From Flavobacteriaceae bacterium (GTDB taxonomy: Bacteria; Bacteroidota; Bacteroidia; Flavobacteriales; Flavobacteriaceae), in the NCBI GenBank assembly GCA_002746415.1, contig NVXD01000001.1:1-64000 (forward strand): DNA of 64,000 nt, read 5' to 3'. Under the pieces are notes generated by a model, which was given only the letters and a program-made list of their open reading frames with translations, was not told where the DNA came from and did not search any database. Position numbers and translations under genes: made by a program. Shown in pieces: positions 11,368 through 19,635 of the stretch. The first letter of the stretch is position 1; every line of letters starts with the position of its first letter.

Positions 11368-13830
11368 ATGAAAATTAAAATACTACTTGTTTTTACTTTT
11401 GCTCTGATGCTTAGCTGCAACAAGAAAAAAAATATTTCTTCTTCCCTATTGAATTTCATACCACAAAATGCTGCTGTCTTAATTAAAATAAACAACCATC
11501 AAACCTTTAAAAGTGAACTCTTAAACAATGTCGTTCTAAAGGAAATTGAAAAAACAGAAATTTATAATTCCCTATTTAATAAAATTAAAACCTTAGATTA
11601 TATCTCTCCAAGTTCAGAGGGTTTGCTAGCCTTTATAGAAGTAGGGAAAGAGAATTTTGAGTTTGTATATGTTACAGAAGCAAACACAGATTTTTTTCAA
11701 CTAGACAACATTCAGAATGTTTTATCTGAAACCTTTACTTATGAAAGTAGAAGCTATGATAAATATATTCTAGACAACGATTCCTTTTTTAGTTTAAAAC
11801 AGGACAATAAAATTATTATATGCTCATCTCAATTGCTTTTGGAGAATTTTATTCGAACGGTCTCAACTAACAAAATACCAAAGACACTTCAAAAGCTGTA
11901 TGAAGTTTCCAATATCGATAAACCAGCAACTATATTTATTAATACATCAAATAGTGACCCCATAATTGCTTCCAAATTACTCGAGGGTTCTAAAATTAAA
12001 ATTTCCAATTTTTCGGATTGGATTTCACTAGACCTTAATACAGGTCAAAATCACATACGTTTTAATGGTATAAGCATTTCTAATGATTCATTGAACCATT
12101 TTGCGAACCTATTTAAAAACACCAACCCCTTAACACATACAACGGCAGAAATAGCGCCCTTGAATTCTGATGCTATACTTTCTTATACTTTTGATGATTA
12201 CAACACATTTTCCAGAAACCAACAAAAATATCTAGACCGTTCGGCTACTTTAGATACCATATTCAATACCGTTGAGGAAATAGGTTTCATCTATATAAAT
12301 TCAAAACAGGCAATTGTTTTAAAAACTTATGGTTCAGAAAATGTTGCTCAATTCTTAAATAGCATAAAAAAAGAAAGCACCGACTATCAGGGCAGTGAAA
12401 TTGTTGAATTACACTCATCAGGTTTTTTAAATCACTTTTTTAATCCAATTGTAAAGAGTTTTGTCGCTAATTATTATTCAATCATAGACAATACGTTTTT
12501 ATTTTCTGCTAATAAGGAAACAATACAAACCATTATAAGCAACTATAAAAATGGAACCACGTATAATAAAAGTGCTGTTTATTTAACATCCCAAGAAGCA
12601 TTGTCCAGTGAATCCACTATACAATTCATATCCAATTCTGAAGGAATTGAGCATTTTCTAGAACAAGATTTTTCAAAAAAATTGGTTTCAGACATTAAAA
12701 ATTCAGATTTATCCAAGTATACATTTGGCGCTCAATTAATTGCCGATAACAATTTTTACCATACTTCTATAATTGCCCAAAAAATTGAAAAACAGCTTAA
12801 GAACAATACCACTTCTCCTTTGTTTACTGTACAACTAGATGCAGATTTGGCCACCACCCCTCAGTTCGTAACCAACCATAGGACAAATAGAAAAGAGATT
12901 GTTGTACAGGACGTAGATAACAACTTGTATTTGGTATCCACAGAGGGAAAAGTAATCTGGAAAAAACAATTGGAAGCCAAAATAATGGGTAAAATTGAGC
13001 AGGTAGATATATATAAAAATGGCCGTTTACAACTGGCTTTCACCACAAACAATCAATTTCTTATTTTAGACAGAAATGGAAAAGAAGTTGAACCTTTCAA
13101 CAAAATTTATGATGGGGGAAACCTAAACCCATTGGCTGTTTTTGATTATGAAGGACATAAAAATTATCGGTTTGTGGTTACCCAAGGGAGTAAAGTATAT
13201 ATGTACAATGGCAAGGGTGATATCGTAAACGGTTTTACGTTTACTAATGCTGCTACCCTAATCACACATACCCCAAAACATTTTAGAATTGGCAAAAAAG
13301 ATTATTTAACTTTTATGTTAGAGGATAATTCGCTCAAGATTTTGAATAGGGTTGGTAAAGACAGAGTTACGGTAACAGATAAAATTAATTTTTCCCATAA
13401 TGAAATATACCTTTATAAAAACAAATTTACTTTGACAGATACTAAGGGTATTCTTCATCAAATAGATGAAAAGGGGAAAATAGGCAGGGTTAATTTTAAT
13501 TTGAACAAATACCATGGTATTGATGCTACAAGCAGAACCTTAGTTGTAATGAATGATAACGTTTTGACTATTAGAGGCAAAAAAGTAGAATTGGATTTAG
13601 GAGTATACACCAAACCCAAAATTTTCTATATCTACGACAAAATTTATATCTCAGTCACTGATATTCAAAACCAAAAAATATATCTTTTTGATAGTCAAGC
13701 TAAATCCATCCAAAATTTTCCTATTTACGGAAACTCCATGATAGATTTAGCAGATATTAATAATGACAAGAAATTGGAACTTATTGCCAAAGACTTGGAC
13801 AATTCTGTTATTATATATAAAATGAACTGA
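11368..13830 (+). CDS. Large lipoprotein of unknown function with a C-terminal propeller-like half
   Basis: 820 aa. The lipoprotein signal ends LMLSCNKKK. Residues about 20-490 form a region I cannot assign to a family with confidence. The C-terminal part (about 495-820) has repeated short beta motifs such as VVQDVDNNLYLVSTEGKVIWK, FLILDRNGKEV, YMYNGKGDIV and LKILNRVGKD. These look like PQQ/FG-GAP-type beta-propeller blades, and the end reads LADINNDKKLELIAKDLDN, an FG-GAP/VCBS-like signature. It follows rnhB by 29 bp and may be co-transcribed with it. Probably envelope-located; function unknown. Confidence 0.8.
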   Translation: MKIKILLVFTFALMLSCNKKKNISSSLLNFIPQNAAVLIKINNHQTFKSELLNNVVLKEIEKTEIYNSLFNKIKTLDYISPSSEGLLAFIEVGKENFEFVYVTEANTDFFQLDNIQNVLSETFTYESRSYDKYILDNDSFFSLKQDNKIIICSSQLLLENFIRTVSTNKIPKTLQKLYEVSNIDKPATIFINTSNSDPIIASKLLEGSKIKISNFSDWISLDLNTGQNHIRFNGISISNDSLNHFANLFKNTNPLTHTTAEIAPLNSDAILSYTFDDYNTFSRNQQKYLDRSATLDTIFNTVEEIGFIYINSKQAIVLKTYGSENVAQFLNSIKKESTDYQGSEIVELHSSGFLNHFFNPIVKSFVANYYSIIDNTFLFSANKETIQTIISNYKNGTTYNKSAVYLTSQEALSSESTIQFISNSEGIEHFLEQDFSKKLVSDIKNSDLSKYTFGAQLIADNNFYHTSIIAQKIEKQLKNNTTSPLFTVQLDADLATTPQFVTNHRTNRKEIVVQDVDNNLYLVSTEGKVIWKKQLEAKIMGKIEQVDIYKNGRLQLAFTTNNQFLILDRNGKEVEPFNKIYDGGNLNPLAVFDYEGHKNYRFVVTQGSKVYMYNGKGDIVNGFTFTNAATLITHTPKHFRIGKKDYLTFMLEDNSLKILNRVGKDRVTVTDKINFSHNEIYLYKNKFTLTDTKGILHQIDEKGKIGRVNFNLNKYHGIDATSRTLVVMNDNVLTIRGKKVELDLGVYTKPKIFYIYDKIYISVTDIQNQKIYLFDSQAKSIQNFPIYGNSMIDLADINNDKKLELIAKDLDNSVIIYKMN

Positions 13831-13963
13831 CAATATCTTTTCTACCAACAATACATAAAACATTACTTTGCATACAAATTTTCCTGTACCAACCTAGGTA
13901 TTTTCGTACTTTTAGATTGTATTATTTTTTGTAATTTAAGGTGCTTGAAATTTCTTTAAATAC

Positions 13964-15304
13964 ATGGTTATGAAAACTTTAAATCATTTTTTAAAAGTAT
14001 TCCCATTGCTATTGTTTATGCTGGCCTTTTGCGGAAGTACCAACGCCCAATTTTTAAAAAAACTAGGTAAGAAAGCACAAAAAGCAGCGGAAAGAACTGT
14101 TGAGCGTAGAGTGGAACGAGAAACAGAAAAGGAAACTGATCAAGCCCTGGACAGTATTTTAGAACCAGGTGCTAAAGGAGAACAAAAACAACAAGTTCCC
14201 AACCCTGACCCTGGAAATTCTACTGGGTCAGACAATACAGAAGGCACTACCGCGAATGATACCCAAGGTGCCTCTGAAAGTAGACCTAAAACCTTAACCG
14301 TATATAGTAAATTTGACTATGTTCCTGGGGACAAGCAATTGTTCTTTGATAATTTCAGCAATGATTTTATTGGAGACTTTCCTGCAAAATGGAACACCAA
14401 TGGCAGTGGTGAAATAGTAACTTTAGGAGATTCTCCCGAAAAATGGTTAGAACTGGTATCCGGATATTACATTTATTTTATTCCTGATGTACCTCAATTA
14501 CCTGAAGAATACACCATAGAATTTGATCTTATGACCGTGGGGATTGATAATAAAACATCTTCCAATGCTGTACTTCGAGTTGCCTTAAGTGATAATGACA
14601 AATTTAAAAATGGTGAAAATTTTGTGCATGCAACTATACCATTTTGTCAATACACCCCTGTTGGTATTAATATGGCTAATCATATAAACAACAAACGGGA
14701 GATTTATAGCACCGTTAAGGCCGACCTAAGAGATGAAACCCAAAATAGACCACATATTTCCATTGCTGTAAACAAACAACGTTTTAGGTTATGGGTGGAT
14801 GAAGAAAAGCACATTGATATACCAAGAATAGTTCCTCCAGGTAGTGTTTTACATACACTTAAATTCCACATGAATGGCTTTAAGGATGGCAAAGAGCGTC
14901 TTTTTATTACCAATTTGAAAGTTGCAGAAGGAGGCTTAGATCTTCGAAGAAAATTAATTTCAGAGGGAAAAGTATCTACTAATGGTATTTTATTTGATTC
15001 TGGTTCTGCCAATATACAACCACAGTCTATGGGGATTATCAGACAAATATCCCAAGTATTGCTACAAGAAAGATCAATGCGCTTAAATATTGTTGGACAT
15101 ACAGATTCCGACGGGGATACAGAAGCCAATCAGTCCTTATCCAAAAAACGTGCAGATGCCGTTAAAAAAGCACTGACCTATGTTTATAATATTGCTGCTG
15201 ATAGATTGGAAACAGATGGCAAAGGAGAAAGCTCTCCTATTAACGACAACGACACCGCAGATGGCAAAGCACAGAACAGAAGAGTAGAATTCATTAAAAT
15301 CTAA
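13964..15304 (+). CDS. OmpA-family peptidoglycan-associated protein
   Basis: 446 aa. A signal peptide ends near STNAQ. A charged, probably coiled-coil segment follows (KKAQKAAERTVERRVERE), then a low-complexity linker. A middle beta-sandwich (about 125-325, beginning FDNFSNDFIGDFP) resembles concanavalin-type folds. The C-terminal OmpA domain (about 335-446) includes ILFDSGSANIQPQS, LNIVGHTDSDG and KKRADAVKKAL, the peptidoglycan-binding signature. It probably links the outer envelope to the wall. The start is the first of two close ATGs (the second is two codons in). It precedes a TapB-like gene by 7 bp, so the two form an operon ending at the terminator at 16013-16046. Confidence 0.85.
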   Translation: MVMKTLNHFLKVFPLLLFMLAFCGSTNAQFLKKLGKKAQKAAERTVERRVERETEKETDQALDSILEPGAKGEQKQQVPNPDPGNSTGSDNTEGTTANDTQGASESRPKTLTVYSKFDYVPGDKQLFFDNFSNDFIGDFPAKWNTNGSGEIVTLGDSPEKWLELVSGYYIYFIPDVPQLPEEYTIEFDLMTVGIDNKTSSNAVLRVALSDNDKFKNGENFVHATIPFCQYTPVGINMANHINNKREIYSTVKADLRDETQNRPHISIAVNKQRFRLWVDEEKHIDIPRIVPPGSVLHTLKFHMNGFKDGKERLFITNLKVAEGGLDLRRKLISEGKVSTNGILFDSGSANIQPQSMGIIRQISQVLLQERSMRLNIVGHTDSDGDTEANQSLSKKRADAVKKALTYVYNIAADRLETDGKGESSPINDNDTADGKAQNRRVEFIKI

Positions 15305-15311
15305 GCATATC

Positions 15312-16004
15312 ATGAAAAATAATATAACAAGGGTATTATTTGGTTTACTTTTTATAGTGTCCGCCTTAGCTCAAGATAATTGCAGTACGTACTACCCGTT
15401 GGTAGAAGGAGCCGCTTTCCAGTATACCAACTATAATAAAAAAGGCAAAGAGGAAGGGAAAGTAGATTACACTGTTGCGGACGTAAACAGTAATGGGTCT
15501 AGTACTTCCGCTACCATGAAAATGAAATATTATGATGAAAAAGGGAAAGAAATATTTTCATCTGAATATGGTTTTAGCTGTGAAGGGAATATTGTGAAAA
15601 TAGATTTTCAATCATTGATTTCTGAGCAAATGCTCACTCAGTTTAAAGACATGGACATGGAGGTAACTGGTAGCGATATAGAACTACCCAACAGCCTAGG
15701 TGTGGGTCAGGAACTTGCAGATGCTAATGTTGCTATAAAAATAAGCATGAACAGCATTAACATGAACATGACTGTAGACATGATAAACAGAAGGGTAGAA
15801 AGAAAAGAAGTTATAACCACTCCAGCTGGCACTTTTGATTGCTATGTGATTTATAGTGAAAACAAGACAAAAATGATGGTTGTAAATAAAACGTTCCCAA
15901 CAAGATTATGGCTTGCAGAAGGTGTTGGAATGGTAAAACAGGAAAGCTATAATAAGAACGGCAAAATTATGGGTAGTTCCGTACTAACCGAGTTCGGCAA
16001 ATAA
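15312..16004 (+). CDS. Secreted TapB/DUF3108-like protein
   Basis: 230 aa with a signal peptide ending SALAQ. The mature part begins with NCSTYYPLVEGAAFQYTNY and contains TTPAGTFDCYVIYSE and LWLAEGVGMVKQESYNKNGK. This pattern of a beta-rich sheet with a 'PAGTFDC' turn is shared by TapB and DUF3108-type periplasmic proteins. In this phylum such genes are often found next to OmpA-like proteins. It is second in the operon with the OmpA-family gene. The molecular role is not known. Confidence 0.7.
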   Translation: MKNNITRVLFGLLFIVSALAQDNCSTYYPLVEGAAFQYTNYNKKGKEEGKVDYTVADVNSNGSSTSATMKMKYYDEKGKEIFSSEYGFSCEGNIVKIDFQSLISEQMLTQFKDMDMEVTGSDIELPNSLGVGQELADANVAIKISMNSINMNMTVDMINRRVERKEVITTPAGTFDCYVIYSENKTKMMVVNKTFPTRLWLAEGVGMVKQESYNKNGKIMGSSVLTEFGK

Positions 16005-16012
16005 CCGGGCAT

Positions 16013-16046
16013 AAAAAAAACCCAAAACGAAAGTTTTGGGTTTTTT
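16013..16046. terminator. Bidirectional rho-independent terminator
   Basis: CCCAAAAC (16021-16028), loop GAAA and GTTTTGGG (16033-16040) form a perfect stem. It is flanked by eight A on the left and six T on the right. It lies between the converging TapB-like gene and lipB and can stop transcription from both sides; the lipB stop codon falls inside it. Confidence 0.9.
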
Positions 16047-16752
16047 ATTTCATGATTTCAGCGGCAAACAATATTGAGAAATGCTTCAGTAATTTTTCTT
16101 TAACCTCATTCATCGGAATCTCTTTCTTACCCAGTTCCACATGAAGTGAGGTCACTGCTTTATCTTTTATTCCACAAGGAATCATCATATCAAAATAACC
16201 CAAATCTGTATTTACGTTCAAGGCAAAGCCGTGCATGGTAACCCATCTGCTTGCCCTAACACCAAATGCACAAATTTTACGGACAAAGGGAGTGCCAACA
16301 TCTAACCAAACACCCGTTTCCCCATCTGATCGTTCTCCTTTCAACCCATACTCCGCTAAGGTTAAAATCACCATTTCTTCTAAAAATCGTAGGTATTTAT
16401 GGATGTCAGTAAAAAAATTGTCCAAATCTAAAATGGGATACCCTACAATTTGTCCAGGACCATGATACGTGATATCCCCTCCCCTATTTATTTTATAAAA
16501 GGTGGCACCTTTAGCTGTCAACTCCTCTTCGTTAGCCAGTAAATTAGTTACATCTCCACTTTTGCCTAATGTATATACGTGTGGGTGTTCCACAAACAGG
16601 AAATGATTGGGTGTGGCTACATCTGCACCCTCCTTTCTGTTCTTGATTTTTAAATCAATAGTTTGCTTAAAGAGTTCTTCTTGAAAATCCCAAGCCTCCT
16701 TATAATCTAAATGACCTAAGTCTTGAAAATTTATTTTCTTATTCTTTTTCAA
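16045..16752 (-). CDS. lipB: Octanoyltransferase (lipoate biosynthesis)
   Basis: 235 aa. LipB moves the octanoyl group from acyl carrier protein to lipoyl domains, the first step of lipoate synthesis. Family signatures are RGGDITYHGPGQIVGYPI, the lysine in RKICAFGVR, and the catalytic Cys in MIPCGIKDK with the preceding MHGFALNVNTDL. The length is normal. Its first codons overlap by 14 bp the end of the upstream lipoprotein gene, indicating coupling. The 3' end is at the shared terminator. Confidence 0.95.
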   Translation of the reverse strand: MKKNKKINFQDLGHLDYKEAWDFQEELFKQTIDLKIKNRKEGADVATPNHFLFVEHPHVYTLGKSGDVTNLLANEEELTAKGATFYKINRGGDITYHGPGQIVGYPILDLDNFFTDIHKYLRFLEEMVILTLAEYGLKGERSDGETGVWLDVGTPFVRKICAFGVRASRWVTMHGFALNVNTDLGYFDMMIPCGIKDKAVTSLHVELGKKEIPMNEVKEKLLKHFSILFAAEIMK

Positions 16753-17524
16753 ATTGCACTTCTACATCAAAAAATGTTGGGTCATTGTTCATTTCAAACA
16801 TATTTGCTTCAATTTCCACACCTTTAAAATTTGATAGAATTTTAGCATTCGCATTGCTGACAGATTTTATTTTATAAGGAAAAATATAGATTTGCTTAAA
16901 ACGTATCATATCAGAAAAAGGGTCATCAGATTTCATGGTTGTATCCTTTTTTGCTAAACTTTCCTCTAAAGCTTTTTTTGTAATCTTTCTTGTAAACTTC
17001 TTTTTGGAAAAGGTTGTGATAAAAGATTCAGACATTGAAAAAAGAGCGCTCATACTATCCTTTTTTTCTCCATCTTCAGACGGTTCAGTCTCCGTAGGAG
17101 ATACTTTAGAGCCTAGCTCATCCAATTCTTTGATATTTGCCATTTCAACGACTTCGGCAAAATTTGAAACATCTCCAATCTCTTTAAATGAATAAGCCAA
17201 ACGCATATCCATTTTACTCTCTTCTTCATTTACTTTCATGGAAAACTGCAAAGGTCTAAGTTTTTCCAGTTTTTCTTGTTCCGCAATGGGCAATGTTAGG
17301 ATACTATCTCTTTTCTCATCTAAAAAAGAAGCGAAATTCATTACTGTATCTAATACTTTAGGAGGAACAGAATCATTTTCAGAAGCTCCCATTTTCATGA
17401 TTTCCGACATATCAAAACCCATTTCATAAACGCCACTACCGTTTTGATTAAAGGTTATTTTTTCTTCAATTTGACAACTCGTTAAGGTTATAGCAGCCAG
17501 CAATAAAAGTAATACAGTTCGCAT
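16739..17524 (-). CDS. Lipoprotein of unknown function, coupled to lipB
   Basis: 261 aa. A lipoprotein signal peptide ends ITLTSCQIEE. The start of the mature protein (KITFNQNGSGVYEMGFDMSEIMKMG) looks like a beta-sheet sensor or LolA-like envelope fold. The middle is rich in Ser/Glu/Lys and predicted to be flexible. I recognise no named family. Its 3' end overlaps the start of lipB by 14 bp, and a Pmp3-like gene lies 36 bp upstream on the same strand. Confidence 0.75.
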   Translation of the reverse strand: MRTVLLLLLAAITLTSCQIEEKITFNQNGSGVYEMGFDMSEIMKMGASENDSVPPKVLDTVMNFASFLDEKRDSILTLPIAEQEKLEKLRPLQFSMKVNEEESKMDMRLAYSFKEIGDVSNFAEVVEMANIKELDELGSKVSPTETEPSEDGEKKDSMSALFSMSESFITTFSKKKFTRKITKKALEESLAKKDTTMKSDDPFSDMIRFKQIYIFPYKIKSVSNANAKILSNFKGVEIEANMFEMNNDPTFFDVEVQFEKE

Positions 17525-17560
17525 ATTTTTGCATTTAAATTAGACATGCAAAATTACGAT

Positions 17561-17716
17561 TTAATTTGGATTGTTAAGAATAACCAAAGCAGCAATTACT
17601 CCAGGCACCCAACCACAAAAGGTTAAAAGCAAGACAATAAGAAATGAACCACAGCCTTTTCCAAGTACGGAAAGGGGTGGAAACAAAATAGCCAATAAGA
17701 CTCTCCAGAAACTCAT
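17561..17716 (-). CDS. Pmp3/YqaE-family small membrane protein
   Basis: 51 aa, MSFWRVLLAILFPPLSVLGK followed by GCGSFLIVLLLTFCGWVPG and a short tail AALVILNNPN. This is the classic two-helix proteolipid pattern of the Pmp3/YqaE (UPF0057) family: FPPLSV in the first helix and the CGWVPG turn in the second. These proteins sit in the cytoplasmic membrane and are linked to ion and osmotic stress in other organisms. It lies between a divergent regulator gene and the lipB operon and may be transcribed with them. Confidence 0.9.
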   Translation of the reverse strand: MSFWRVLLAILFPPLSVLGKGCGSFLIVLLLTFCGWVPGVIAALVILNNPN

Positions 17717-17811
17717 ATATTTTTCGATTTAATGATTGATGTATTTATTGGACGCAAATACGGCTGATTTGTTACAAAACCATTAATTTTAGCCTGATTC
17801 ATACTTCTATA

Positions 17812-18870
17812 ATGAAACAGATTGTTAAGTTAGCCTTTCTTCTTTGCATGTGCCACCTACAAGGGCAATATTCTTTCACAGGGCAAAGTGAGAAAAACAA
17901 AACCGTTTATCTCTCTGTGGTTGAAGATTACAGAAAACTTTCTAGAATCTATCTTGATCAAATTATTAACAAAACAACTTCCGATTCCTTAGGGCATTTT
18001 AAGTTTGAAGGAAATAATCTATTAGGAGAGAATCGTATTTACAGCATACATTCTGATGATTGCCCAGATGATGCCAAAAATACCAATCATTTTTTTGGTC
18101 GGTGTGACAACAGCAGAAGCATTTTGTTTCTGGCCAGCAACAAGGACACCATTACTTTCCCCGCCACATCAAATTTTGAAATACTATGTGATATTATATC
18201 TACCAACAAAAATTCAGATGTTTTCTTGGAAATTGAAGAATTAAAGGAAGAGATGATATTCGATTTTACTGATTTTAGAAGTGAGGCAAGTATAAAATTG
18301 AATTCCAAAAAATGGTTTGCCAAACTCCAGGATTTTGGAAAATCTAGCCAAGAGCCATTAGTCGAGCTCTATATTTATGATTTTTTATCAGATAAAAGAA
18401 ATGAGACCCATAGTTATTATTTACAGGACCTAGACAAAAATTCCTATTACGATGAACTCTTGAATCGGTTAAATTCAATTTATCCAAATACTAGCTTCAC
18501 TCAACTTTATGAAGCAGAAATTAAAACCGACAAGCAATTGGCAACATTCAGCAAACCATCCAGTCCAAATCTTTATTGGATCTTTCCTATTCTCTTGGGA
18601 ATCTCTCTAATTTTGAACTTCTATTTGATTTCCAAACAAAAAGCATCCCACAGAAAACAAAAAGACAATGCCTTTAAAAAACTAACACAACAGGAGCAAA
18701 AAATCGTCTCTCAAATTCTAGAAAACAAGACAAACAAAGAAATTGCATCAGAAATGTTCATAAGCTTGAGCACTGTTAAAACCCACATTAACAATCTGTA
18801 CAAAAAATTAGATGTTGGTAGTAGAGAGGATATCAAACATGTTTTTTTAAAAAACCCACCTAGGGTCTAG
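17812..18870 (+). CDS. Membrane-anchored LuxR-type transcription regulator
   Basis: 352 aa. An N-terminal signal peptide (about 1-19) precedes a putative extracytoplasmic region (about 20-245). One transmembrane segment (about 253-272, WIFPILLGISLILNFYLI) is followed by a cytoplasmic C-terminal LuxR/GerE helix-turn-helix (about 287-345), with LTQQEQKIVSQIL, NKEIASEMFISLSTVKTHI and NNLYKKL. The layout is a one-component sensor: an outside domain coupled directly to DNA binding. It has no receiver or kinase domain. The gene is followed 82 bp later by a thioredoxin-like gene. Target genes are unknown. Confidence 0.8.
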   Translation: MKQIVKLAFLLCMCHLQGQYSFTGQSEKNKTVYLSVVEDYRKLSRIYLDQIINKTTSDSLGHFKFEGNNLLGENRIYSIHSDDCPDDAKNTNHFFGRCDNSRSILFLASNKDTITFPATSNFEILCDIISTNKNSDVFLEIEELKEEMIFDFTDFRSEASIKLNSKKWFAKLQDFGKSSQEPLVELYIYDFLSDKRNETHSYYLQDLDKNSYYDELLNRLNSIYPNTSFTQLYEAEIKTDKQLATFSKPSSPNLYWIFPILLGISLILNFYLISKQKASHRKQKDNAFKKLTQQEQKIVSQILENKTNKEIASEMFISLSTVKTHINNLYKKLDVGSREDIKHVFLKNPPRV

Positions 18871-18952
18871 TCCCTAAATCCACCCCATCTAAAACCTTCA
18901 CGCCATACAATTTATTGAAATTTGGTCTCATAATTCTTAAAACCAAAAAATT

Positions 18953-19513
18953 ATGAAAATCATTTATTTATTCGCCTGCCTTGTTCTGTGCACATCTATT
19001 TCTTTATCTCAGGAAGTGAACCAAAAAGTAATCCTTGACGATGGAAAACAATTTTTAGTTGGAAAAATTGATGTCAAAGGATTAAAAACATTACCCTACG
19101 GTACATGGTACAACAAAAACCACCATACTTATAATGTAGATACGGAAATAACAGCCCAGTTAAAAAATGAATTGCAAAAACACAGTGTTTTATTGTTCAT
19201 GGGAACGTGGTGCGGTGATAGCAAAAGAGAAGTACCTAAATTCATTAAAATATTAGAAGCTGCCAATTTCCCTATGGATAAATTAAAAATGGTGGCGGTA
19301 GACCGTAGAAAAGAGCAGTATAAAAAAAGTCCAACGGGTGAAGAATGGGGGTTACAAATTAAAAAAGTACCCACATTTATATTCTTAAAGGATGGAAAGG
19401 AAGTGAACCGAATTGTAGAAAGCCCCATCAAATCCTTAGAAAAGGACATTCATGCGATAACTAGCAATGAACCCTATATTCCAAATTATGCCGAATTGAT
19501 GAAATCCAACTAA
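18953..19513 (+). CDS. Secreted thioredoxin-fold protein with a single active-site cysteine
   Basis: 186 aa, signal peptide ending SISLSQ. The thioredoxin fold spans about 60-165: SVLLFMGTWCGDSKREVPKF aligns with the redox site, and IKKVPTFIFLKDGKEV has the cis-proline motif. The site reads WCGDS instead of WCxxC, so only one active-site Cys is present. That rules out ordinary dithiol exchange and suggests a monothiol, chaperone-like or altered redox role. It lies between the LuxR-type regulator and the lysS terminator hairpin. Confidence 0.8.
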   Translation: MKIIYLFACLVLCTSISLSQEVNQKVILDDGKQFLVGKIDVKGLKTLPYGTWYNKNHHTYNVDTEITAQLKNELQKHSVLLFMGTWCGDSKREVPKFIKILEAANFPMDKLKMVAVDRRKEQYKKSPTGEEWGLQIKKVPTFIFLKDGKEVNRIVESPIKSLEKDIHAITSNEPYIPNYAELMKSN

Positions 19514-19590
19514 ATTGGATTTTAATTGAAGATTTAAACCAATTTGAATATAAAATGGGCAATATCCCTATAAATTCATTGGCCTTAGGC

Positions 19591-19631
19591 AAAATTAAAG
19601 CGCAAAAGTGTAATTTTGCGCTTTAATTTTT
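19591..19631 (+). terminator. Strong hairpin terminator abutting the lysS start
   Basis: A perfect 17-bp stem runs from 19591-19607 to 19614-19630 with a 6-nt loop, followed by T. It terminates the thioredoxin-like gene. It ends only 5 bp before the lysS ATG, and the TAATTTTG at 19611-19618 inside it matches the -7 promoter consensus, so it may also belong to the lysS promoter. Confidence 0.75.
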
Positions 19632-19635
19632 GTCT

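Noticed and set aside
19630-19635. TTG start for lysS two codons upstream
   Set aside because: The TTG lies in the terminator stem; the ATG at 19636 gives the normal LysS N-terminus.
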